This document shows positions 52,268 through 62,600 of a stretch of 64,000 nucleotides of DNA, piece by piece. Under the pieces are notes generated by a model, which searched no databases, was not told the origin of the DNA, and worked only from the letters and a program-made list of their open reading frames with translations. Every line of letters starts with the position of its first letter. The first letter of the stretch is position 1. The DNA is from Arcuatula senhousia (taxonomy: Eukaryota > Mollusca > Bivalvia > Mytilida > Mytilidae): contig OZ020304.1 in assembly GCA_963971305.1 (NCBI GenBank), positions 5,961,576 to 6,025,575 on the forward strand, in the 5' to 3' direction. Both the position numbers and the translations under genes were made by a program.

Positions 52268-52344
52268 CTGAAAGACTTGGTGTTGACCATTTCAATTTCT
52301 CTCTTTAATGTCTTCAGTCAGTCTGTATCTAAATCTATAGTATT
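52268..52344 (-). other. Candidate 5' UTR exon of the zinc-finger gene
   Basis: A 77-nt segment bounded on the minus strand by acceptor ttatctttttcag and donor TTTCAG|gtaata, in a short non-repetitive gap. It is the only clean exon-like segment seen upstream of the zinc-finger ORF. If spliced to 45812 it creates a 10-codon upstream ORF whose stop overlaps the main ATG (TAATG). Splicing is predicted, not shown. Confidence 0.4.
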
Positions 52345-52554
52345 CTGAAAAAGATAATACACATTTTTTATATATATTATTGCTATTTGACATGACTTAT
52401 ATGATTTTTAACAGTTGATTGGGCAAAAATATCATTAGAAATCTATTAAAAAGGCCCAGCTTAAATCATTTTATTGAACTTTTAAAATTACTTTTTTCGA
52501 TGATATTGTTCTTTTTTAATTTTTAACTTGAGGGTTTTTACAAAATATATTTTT

Positions 52555-53674
52555 AAACAAGAGTTAACACTAAAGTGTGTGTCGCCTGCTGACACCATCA
52601 TAGTAACTAGTTATTCAACTATATTCATTCATAAATTCTCGACATTTTTCTGTGGACCAACTAAAATGATTCTAGATATCATAGTCATTGAGAAACAGAC
52701 TTAACATAAAAGACTGAACACAAAAAAAACCCAATATTAATAGCCATTTAGTGTAGAAATGAGGTCAAGGTCAGATGACATGGTGACAGACCAAAAAACC
52801 CTTATTTTATTCACTGATATCCTGAAGTTCAGATGCCTAACTATTATACTTTTTTTAAGAAATTCATTTTCCACAAAAGTCTTACAATGATGTTTACAGC
52901 CTTAAAAAAGACCTAATTTCACAAAGTCACTGAAGCATGATAATGTAGTCAGGGTCACACAGCATGGTGATAGTTGTGTAGATCATAACCTGAACTGTCT
53001 GTATACCAAACATTAGATACCTAGCTATCATACTTTTCTAGTCATTCATTTTCCAGAAAAGTCTTACAAAGAAGTTTTCAGCTTGAAAAAAAAAGACCTA
53101 TAAAGTTCACATAGTCACTGAAGCGTGAAAATGGGTTGAAGGTCAAAAGACATGGTGACAGTTGCCTAGACCATAACATGAACTTTTTTGTATACTAATT
53201 ATCTACACTTTCTGTACACTAATTATCAGATGCCTAGCTGTTATACTTTTGAAGAAACTCATTTTCCACAAAGGTCTTACAAAGACGTTAATAGCCTAAA
53301 AAATACCTAATTTCATAATGTCACTGAAGCGTGAAAATGTTGTCAGGGTCACACAGCATGGTGATAGTTGTGTAGATCATAACCTGAACTGTCTGTATAC
53401 CAAACATCAGATACCTAGCTATTATACTTTTGAAGAAATTCATTTTCCAAAAAAGTCTTACTAAGAAGTTTTCAGTCTGAAAAAAAGACCTAAGTGCACA
53501 GTCACTGGAGTGTGAAAATGGGGTCAGGGTCACATGGCAAGTGACAGTTGTTAGCCTGTTATACTTTTCAAGTAATTCATTTTCCACAACAGTCTTACAA
53601 AAAAGTTTACGCTGCCGTCGCCTTTGGAAAGTTATAAATATGTCTCTCCTTCCGCGACTGAGACAAAAATGTAA
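52555..53674 (+). repeat. Pearl-like element, GAGACA-end family, long diverged copy
   Basis: Starts AAACAAGAGTTAACACTAAA; the right end is a diverged ATGTCTCTCCTTCCGC/GACTGAGACAAAA. Four to five monomers of about 185-200 bp share GGTCACACAGCATGGTGATA, AACCTGAACTGTCTGTATAC and ATTTTCCA(C/A)AAAAGTCTTAC. Confidence 0.65.
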
Positions 53675-54038
53675 CCTACAGACTCAAAACATTTCTGTAG
53701 GTTCAGGAAAGCAATTCATTAAGAAGTACATGTACTTTGTCTGAAGTGAAATATGGATTAAAACTTATTCCATTGTTGTGATCAATAAGAAGCCTTTTAA
53801 GAAAAATAAAGGATTACATATTCCGTATTACAGACTGAGATTTTACCTTAGAATAGCTCCTTATCTGTATCTTAACAAATAATCACATGGAACAACAACC
53901 ATCAGAACATCTCACCATAAAAAGGCTTTTGATATAAGTAGAATCCTGTCCACAACAAATAAATCAATATCAAATATAAAAATATTATTAAAAATCTTAT
54001 GCCTGTACTCATTTTAGAATTTAAATTAGATTGTGTCA
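53675..54038. other. Gene-free interval
   Basis: A donor-like CTAAG|gtaaaatc on the minus strand at about 53848 could belong to a further 5' exon of the zinc-finger gene, but no partner acceptor or promoter is recognisable. Confidence 0.3.
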
Positions 54039-54490
54039 CTACAGGACCCTAAGATAGCAATGGAAGAGTGAGGTTTGGTGCGCAATAAATACTAGTTCAA
54101 CCCAACATTTCATTTGAAATGCCTGTACTAAGCCAGGACCATTGCAATCTTTAACTTTTCCGGTGTGTCTTCCATGTCTTGTCTTTTCTCTTGGACATTG
54201 AGATTGATCCTCCAAGTTCGTTAATATTGTTATTACCATAATTGAATTTTTTTCCCTTAATAATGTACCGGTACATATAATTGAACATGAATAGTTTAGA
54301 AATTTTCTATACCTATCTTATCTTCTCAGTCATATTGCACAAAATACTTGAGTTCTGTTCACTATAGTATTGACTTGAGTTCATGTTGTCAATCACTGTT
54401 CAGTTTTGTGATATCTGTTTGTTCAAGTTGTTTTCCTGTGTGTTGACAGATTTGTCTTTGCCGTGACATTTGAATGCCCCATTGGTAAAT
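54039..54490 (+). repeat. SINE-like repeat, copy 2 (MITE-free)
   Basis: ACAGGACCCTAAGATAGC, GAGGTTTGGTGCGCAATAAA, GAAATGCCTGTACTAAGCC and CTTGTCTTTTCTCTTGGACA match 24920-25300 in order, without the MITE found there. A and B box-like pol III motifs could not be assigned, so the SINE label is tentative. Confidence 0.5.
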
Positions 54491-54939
54491 TTACTTCTTA
54501 GTCTACAATGTATGTGAATATTTTTTCAACTTTAAGATGCATCTTCTACATGTATATTATTTTGTACTATTATGTTTTAAATCTAAATATACATGTACTG
54601 GACCATTTGAAATTTGTACAGATACTGAATGACTTACAAATTGCAACTCCTATGTATTTGTTGTTCCTGGTCTTCTATTATCTGTTTATGTTGTTTTCAA
54701 AGTCTTTTCGAATCACAATTGAGTTCCAATTTAGATGTTAGTCCTAAAATAAAAAAATATGCAATAAGATTGAAACCATTAGAAAATCTAGAGCCTGAGA
54801 CCTGTTAGGGGATGGGCAGTGTGGCATTCATCATAAGATACCTGGTCATTTAAATTACCACAAACCAGATTTAACCTTTTGCCACAAAAGACAAAAAAAG
54901 ATAGTATTCATTATACATATACATGTATACCATTCGGCA

Positions 54940-55570
54940 GAAACATGCAAAAACACAATTTTTGACCCTTTAAAGGGCCATACATGGGGTCATCTGACAA
55001 CTCCAACTTAAAACATGTAGAGACCCCTGTAGAGCTTCAGGAGCTAAAGGTTTAAGCAAGCAACAGGTTTTCTCTATCTTCAATAGTTTTCATTCTGTAG
55101 GCCAAAAACATGAAAAACAATATGTTTTACCTTTAAAGGACCAAAACCTCTATAAAGGGTCTTCTGACAATATCAACCAATGCAAACAGAGGCATATGTA
55201 GAGCTTTTAGTCATTCTGAGAGTCTAAGATTCTTACGATTTTTTCTATCTGGTAAAGTTGTTGGGTTATAAGCCAATTTATATAATAATTGACATATAAC
55301 TAAAAAACTATTTTAGATAGAAAAAAATAATATTTTTAATAACAGTGGCCATTTCATTTTATCGAATCATTTCGAAATGAGAATCGTTTGTTGCAAACAT
55401 ACCATTCATCATTCCTTCAAATTTTCAGTTATAAATTGATTCAGTGGTACAAATGTATTTTAGAGGAAGAGATATCATGACAACAATGGGCGACAGATGA
55501 CGTGACGTTGGACACATAATGGTATAAGCTCACATGGCCTTTGGCTTGGGCCAGGTTAGATAAAATCTAA
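54940..55570 (+). repeat. Pearl-like element, AACAAGAGGCTCC family, 5'-truncated and old
   Basis: Two to three diverged 155-bp monomers (GGGCCATACATGGGGTCATC, GTTTAAGCAAGCAACAGG) and the right terminus with AAGCTCACATGGCC and GGGCCAGGTTAGATAAAA. The left end is missing; 54491-54939 before it shows nothing recognisable. Confidence 0.55.
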
Positions 55571-56039
55571 CTAAGGTTATGCCTAAGTTTTTACTTTGTA
55601 TGACTGCTTTAATAAGGCTGAGTAAACCTAAGAAATGTTCAAAGAGGTACAAACCAGGCATTCAATGTCAAAAGTCTGAATAAGCAAAGACTGTGTGACA
55701 AAATCAGTAAACATGAACAAGAACAACACGAAGAAAAAGACAACATAACAAGAATATGTCCAAAACACAATGCACCATCTTGCAACATTTGGGACGGAGA
55801 TGGACAGACCCAAACACTATACAAGCTGTATGCCCCTTTACATGTACATTCTTAAAGGGGGCATAAAAACACACACAAAATCACTGAATAGCAATCAAAA
55901 ATGCAAACTCAAAAAGTGGTAATCATAGTGAACTCCTGGTGTGTAAGCAGCTCCATCGTGATGCTAACATTCAATTCAGGATTTCCAAAAAAAAAGACCT
56001 GTATATATTCATAAACGTGAGATGTTGTGAGATTTGCAG
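55571..56039. other. Gene-free interval
   Basis: Short minus-strand ORFs near 55628-55824 lie in two frames over the same bases and have no motif; an ATGCCCC/GGGGGCAT hairpin-like end is at 55830-55865. Confidence 0.35.
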
Positions 56040-56525
56040 ATCCAATTTATTATACAGGTACAAATGTATCTGAATCCAGTAAAGAGCAACATCACGGCTT
56101 TCTTACATAGGAATATAAAATAATGCCAAAGAAAAAGAAAAGACACTGATAAGGCCTCAAATGGAGTATGCCAGCATAATCTGGGACCCACATACAACAG
56201 CTTACACATGTACAAATAACCTGGAAATGGTACAGCAATGCAGCCAGATTGTGGTGGGATACTTCAACAACAAGCATTGTCACCACCATGCTTCAACACC
56301 TTCGATGGCCAATACAGTACTTCAACAACATCGAGCAGAAAATATGACTTTCATGATACAACCAAAAGTTAAAAACCTAGTTGCACTTCCAACACCATAT
56401 TTGATACGAACAGCCATTGCTATCTGAGGACACCATCAGAAGTTCCTACAATGTAGTGCCATATGCCAGAACACAAGTGTACAGGCTCTGAAATAGTCTG
56501 CCAATCTCCACCATAGCATGCTATT
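56040..56525 (+). pseudogene. LINE reverse transcriptase relic (C-terminal part)
   Basis: Conceptual translation in shifting frames shows the conserved tail of non-LTR (Jockey/CR1-like) reverse transcriptases: TAFLHRNIK, then LIRPQMEYASIIWDPHT, NNLEMVQQC and, in another frame after 56435, NVVPYARTQVYRL, a stop and NSLPIS. At least two frame changes and two stops, so it is dead. The 5' part and a tail are absent. Confidence 0.8.
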
Positions 56526-56650
56526 TTCTGCCATAGACAAAATAATTGGACACTTAAAAGTCTTTTGAGCACTAAATAAGACAGTTTTCTATAATTTCAT
56601 TGCCGTTTTATACAGGGTAAAACGACCGGCATTCAGTAGCCCCCAGAACC

Positions 56651-58003
56651 AACAAGAGGCTCCCAGGAGCCTGAATCGCTCACCTGGTCTTGAGTCAACC
56701 CTATGCATGTAAAGACTTTTCTAGAGCTAAATGAGCTGAACATTTAAGTAAGTAACAGCTTTTCTCTATCTACTATAGTTTCATTCTGTAGCCATAGGCC
56801 CAAATCATGAAAAAAAAACTTATTTTAGAGGCCATCACCCCTATAAGGGGTTATCTGACAACTTTGACCCTATGAAAACTTTTGTAGAGCTAAATGAACT
56901 GAACATTTAAGCAAGCAACATCTTTTCTCTATCTGCTATAGTTTTCATTCTATAGGCCAAAAACATGAAAAAGCGTTATTTTAGGGGCCGTTACCCCTAT
57001 AAGGGGTCATCTGACAACTTCAATCCTATGAAGACTTTTGAAGAGCCAAATGAACTGAACATCTAAGCAAGCAACAACTTTTCTCTATCTGCTATAGTTT
57101 TCATTCTATAGGCCAAAAACATGAAAAGCGTTATTTTAGGGGCCGTTACCCCTATAAAGGGTCATCTGACAACTTCAATCCTATGAAGACTTTTGAAGAG
57201 CCAAATGAACTGAACATTTAAGCAAGCAACAGCTTTTCTCTATCTGCTAATATTAGTTTTCATTCTATAGGCCAAAAACATGAAAAAGCGTTATTTTAGG
57301 GGCCGTTTAGGCGTTACCCCTACAAGGGGTCATCTGACAACTTCAATCCTATGGAAACTTTTGAAGAGCTTTATGAGCTGAACATTTAAGCAAGCAACAG
57401 CTTCTCTCTACCTGCTATAGTTTTCATTCACTAAGCCAAAAACATGAAAAAACGTTATTTTAGGGGCCGTAACCCCTATAAGGAGTCATCTGACAACTTC
57501 GACCCTATGGAGACTTTTGTAGAGCTAAATGAGCTGAACATTTAAGCAAGCAACAACTTTTCTCTATCTGTAATAGTTTTCATTCCATAGGCCAAAAACA
57601 TAAAAAAATGCTATTTTTCACTTTTAAGGGGCCGTAACTCTTATAAGGGGTCATCTGACAACTTCGACCCAATGGAGACTTTTGTAGAGCTTTTGATGCT
57701 GAAGCAGTGGCGTGGCATCAGATTTCATCTATCTCTTATACTTTTTGATTTACAAGCCAAAAACAGTAGTCTGACCCCCCTGGTCTATTTTTAGTAACGG
57801 CGGCCATGTTGTTTGGACAGCGGTCACCATTTGTGCAATCTTGGTAGAGGACATCCCATAGATGAAGTGTGCAAAGTTTCAAAGCAATCCCTTTAGTCGT
57901 TTCGGAGGAGAAGATTTTCAAAGAAAAGTTAACGACGACGACGACGGACGCCAAGTGATGGCAATAGCTCACATTGACCTTCGGTCCAGGTGAGCTAAAA
58001 ATA
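56651..58003 (+). repeat. Pearl-like element, AACAAGAGGCTCC family, full-length
   Basis: AACAAGAGGCTCCCAGGAGC at the start, seven ~155-bp monomers, AACGACGACGACGACGGACG near the end and the terminal GCTCACATTGACC, GGTCCAGGTGAGCTAAAAA. Non-coding; the best complete copy of its family in the window. Confidence 0.8.
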
Positions 58004-58037
58004 AGGTAGAGATGACAGATCAATGTCAGTAATGGAC

Positions 58038-59226
58038 TTGTCCGAGATCGCTCTGACATCCTCAGCATTTTCCAGCAAGCTGGTGCCGTGGGTCGTCAGA
58101 GCTCCTTCCATGCATATAAAAAGCCTAGGGATTTTAATGAATGTCTTCTAAGTGTTAAAATTACTCTTACATCAGTCATTTGTAAAATGGGAGATGCAAA
58201 ACAAGACTTAATCAATATTTTAAAGTATATTGCTAAAGTATATTGCTACTAGAAACTACCTGATATAATCCCGTAAAATAAGAAAAAATTAAGAGCTGAT
58301 CTTGAACTTTATCTATTTCATTAAGTTCAAGATCAGCAAAATAATGTATAAATTTTAGATTATTTTACTTATTCAAAATATTTTTTCTTTAAAATATGTT
58401 GTATTATTATTTTTAATTACCAAATGTTTTACAGGTTGGAGCAAATGCCCGAAAACGGGTATAATACCTGATTTCAGGGATAGTCCTAGAAATCAGGTAT
58501 ACTGTGATCTCTAAAATTGGGGGATAGCAAACTTTGAATCAATTTTTCTGACTTCAACAAAATAAAGGCATTCTCTAAATATATCATTCATAAGAAATAA
58601 TAATATTGCTATATTTTTTAGCCTCTTTCAAATCAAAATGCTGTCTTGTTAAATGCCTCTGCAGTGACAAAGCTTTTTCTATTGTATTACCTGACCTTTA
58701 ATTGAATGGTTAACACGTGTGCAACCAGGTGTGACTTGAGCACATATCACTCTCCATTGATGATATAATTGGCATGTGACCAAGTTAACAGGAATGATGA
58801 CAAGTTCTTTGAAAACAAATTGAATGTCCAATGGGTCAATTTACACAAAAGGAAATGATAAAAGGAATCAAAGTCTAAATTTGAATTTAAATTATTTTCA
58901 TTCATTCAAGATTGTTTTAAAGAGTGCACTTTTATATGCATTGTGATAAAAAAGAAAGAGTTTATTAAATCAAATAAACTTTAAATCCATTAGAAAGTCT
59001 GCTATCCCTGAACCCGTTTTCAGGCATTTGCTCCAACCTGTTTTATTTGAGACAAAACATGCTAAAATATATATGCAACAACGTTGATGAAGTTGCTAAA
59101 TTTATCTTTGAAGTGCACAGCAAAACTAATGTGCTAAATCCAGTGTTTTTGATATGGCAGGAGCTTTGACGTCCTACAACACCAGCTTGCAGGAAAATGC
59201 CGAGGACGTCAGAGCAATCTTGGACT
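58038..59226. mobile_element. 1.19 kb Mutator-like non-autonomous element
   Basis: Long terminal inverted repeats (about 75-90 bp: CGCTCTGACATCCTCAGCAT at the left; at the right the inverse with a few changes). It is flanked by a perfect 10-bp duplication AGTAATGGAC (58028-58037, 59227-59236). Inside sits a second inverted pair, AGGTTGGAGCAAATGCC (about 58433) with its inverse near 59040, and a small palindrome CTGATCTTGAACTT/AAGTTCAAGATCAG (58293-58338). No transposase. The 9-10 bp duplication with long ends fits Mutator-like elements; assignment is inference. Confidence 0.75.
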
Positions 59227-59544
59227 AGTAATGGACATGGTCTGAATCTCTTCTATTACAGCCTACAATTTTGCATGGGACAAGCACAGGCACTTGTTGA
59301 GATACTATCCCCTATTAATTATAGTCAACAACTGCCTGTGGAACAAGGTGATAACAGTTTTTCAGTCTTTTGACAGGCGTGTGCATTTAAGATCTATTTT
59401 GACATATTTAGAACATCATCTTACTATAATTTCATAAAATATAAACACATTTTACTTTAGTGTTTTTCTTTGGCTTGAACATATTTGGTCATATTATTTG
59501 CGGGTCAACAATGCCAAGCGATCTTCCAAAAGCTGGAATATAAT

Positions 59545-59571
59545 TTCCGGTTTCGATAACAGCGCCACCAT
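59545..59571 (+). promoter_or_regulatory. Candidate EPRS core-promoter motifs
   Basis: TTCCGG (59545-59550; ETS-type CCGGAA on the other strand) and GCCACCAT (59564-59571; YY1-like) lie 78-104 bp before the start codon. ETS plus YY1-type sites near the start are typical of TATA-less housekeeping promoters in animals. Function is inferred. Confidence 0.35.
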
Positions 59572-59648
59572 ATTCCTTCGTGTTATCGAACCTCTTTGCA
59601 AATCAACTTGCTGATGAAACACGCCGAAAAGTGTCTTAAATCAAGAAG

Positions 59649-59691
59649 ATGAGTTCGGTTTTCGTAACTTCTAAAGACAAACCAGCAGTTG
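59649..59691 (+). CDS. EPRS: EPRS exon 1
   Basis: ATG plus 13 further codons (MSSVFVTSKDKPAV) and one base, donor G|gtaagat. Intron 1 (59692-61578) holds two palindromic elements. Confidence 0.8.
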
Positions 59692-62600
59692 GTAAGATAT
59701 ATCAAACATATCCACAGACCCTTGTTGATAACAGAAATAGGGGACCATGATTTGTATCAGATATGTTATGTACAGGCAGGGGGACAAACACAAGACAAGT
59801 AGCCTACACTGTACATATATTCCCAACCATATTTTCAGCTACTACTGTATTAATTGATTTTAATTCATATATCATATTTACTAAATATTGCCCCTACATT
59901 GAGGGTGTGGAGGTGCCTGAAATGTGTATCCCATACCAGTACCATTTTTGGCTCATTTACATGGCGTGCTTTCCATTATGCGGTTCGTACCAGTTGAACC
60001 TCAGATTCGTGTTCCATCACCCGGTTCGGCGCAAATGGTTTGCAACAAAATACGAACCAGACGAACCGGTGACGACACAAAAATTGTCCGGTTCAACCGG
60101 TACGCATCGCATAATGGAAAGCACTCCAGGTTGGGGAGTATGCCCAAAAACGGGTATTTTTCTTGTTGGCACAGGATACGGTTACTGCAAATTTGGGCAA
60201 AACCGTAACAGTAAGAAATTTTTATTGTTAGGCCAAAAAAAAAGGAGGTGAGTTTACTTTCACCCAACCCTACCTAATTTTTACCCCCCTACCCTAAAGT
60301 TTTTTTGAGCATTTTCCATTAAGCACTGTTAAAGTCATAAAGCTGCCCCCATAGACTCAAGGTAAAAAAAAAATAATTTCCTACCTACCGACCCTATTTT
60401 TTTTTTTTAGCATGTGGCAGTAAACACACACACTTTTTTGTTTGGCCTTACGGAAAAGACAAAAATCGGTAACGGATGACGGGACGGAGACCGAATCGTT
60501 TACGACCGTAACAAGATTTTTTTTATTATTACGGCAAATTGATATTGTGACAATATGAAATAAAGAATGACATAACATATTAATTCACATAATATTCAAG
60601 CGGGCAAAAAATTTAATGATCTAAATTACATGTAAACTCAAAGTAATTTTGGTAATTTATGGCACATGTATGCGACACAATCAATAAGTGGTTTTTCAAA
60701 TTCCTGCACATTTTTGGTGAAACCATTCAAGGTATCCATCTAAGACTTCGGATGCCGCAGTGTGTACATGAGTGGAACAAACTGTGCAGCGGTTCTATTC
60801 AGCATTTTTTTCTTAGGATCAAAATGCATTTTACGCTCCTTCCATCCTTCAGGGTATAAAAAATGGTTGCTTCAGTTATGTTTTTGGTAACGATTTTATG
60901 GCCATCAATTTGAACAAGTTGTACTTCTACATTTGTTTTTAGTATCTTATTCAGCCTAAAATAAAAAAGAAAAAAGAAAATAACTTATGTTTGCTAAAAA
61001 TTCTTATTGTTACGGTCGTAAATGATTCGGTCTCTGTCCTGTCATCCATTCCTGATTTTCGTCTTTGCCGTAACAATAAGAATTTCTTATTGTTACAGTT
61101 TTGCCGTAATCGTATCCTGTGCCATTCTTGTTTTGGGGTTTTTGAAACTTTAAACTTCTTTCATAAATATCTCTGAAATATTTAAGAGAATGCCTTGAAG
61201 CTTTGCACACCTCTATCATGTCTATTTAGATAGCACAAATCATGTGGGCCAAAAAACCACCATGACACTTGCCTTGTGTTAAATTAACAATATTTGTTGA
61301 TTGAATCTTGATTAATATTGTCTGTGAACATGTATACCTCAAAACACATAACAGTATAAATACAAATTTTGTTTGCCCCCCAAATGGGTATTATCCTTGA
61401 TTTGGGGTATCAGAGTCTAGAGCTTGAAATCAGAATTATGCTTCAGGCTCTTAGCCAACTTCTTTTTACATTCTTTGACATGTTCAGTTTTTGTTCTCTT
61501 TGAACAAAATATTTTGCTGCTATCTAGTCAATACATGTACATGTATATTTCTGTCATATCTGTTCTTTTTTATTTTAGCTGCTTTACTTACTGCTGAGTA
61601 TATCATAAAGAAAGGAAAGAATGGCAATCTAAAAACAGAGTTTGGAAAGAATACTTCCCTGGCTGTTGATAAGTAAGTTTATTTGATTGATTTGTTGCTG
61701 TTAAAAAAAAAAACCTCACTTTTTTCCCAATAAAAGATACAAAATTAATATGTATTACATGTATGTGTTCTTGATTAAAAATTTTGACATGTAAGAAGAA
61801 TTGAAATAGATGTTGGCTATCAAAATACATTCAGAAAAAAATATTCTGTCAATTTTGAATTTCGGCATCTTTAGAAGCAATTTTTCTATATGCAAACTTG
61901 AACATGTTTAGGATAATGTCATTTGTTTTTTTTCAGCGATACAACATTTACCAACAACTACTCCATCTGTCGTTTTTTGGCAAGGAGTTATCCTGATTTG
62001 GCTCTGTATGGAAAATCACCCATTGAAAAGACTGAGGTTTGTGTCATGTATAGTATTCACAACTTTGCTGCAAAGGAACACAAAGCAATTCCAGGAGTTT
62101 CTTGACTTAACAGTTAACATTGCATTTGCACTTGCTTTGTGTTAAATTAACAATACTTTATGATTGAATCTTGATTAATATTGTCTGTGTCTGTGAACAG
62201 AAGAAAATGAGATGTGGAATAAGTGTACGCGACACAACCTACATTATAAACGTATATTTTAAATATCCACAATGGAAAACAGCCAGCAGCCTTCAATGTG
62301 ACCAGCAGTCGCTGCTCGCTGTTTTTCAATTGGCCCCTGGATTGAAAATAAAATACATATGATTCAAGCCCAATCCCAAAGTGCATTGAAAGACCCTCTT
62401 CTTGACAAAAAAAACAATTAACATAAATTCGACTAAATACAAACATAAGCTTTGATAAAGATTCCTGGCTTAGGACAGGCACATGAAAATGTGGCGGGGT
62501 TAAACTAGTTTTTTGGCGCCAACCTTCCCCCTAATGATAATCAATAACAAAGCACAAACTAACACACAGTAAAAATCAAATCGATAGAAGTTCAATTCAA

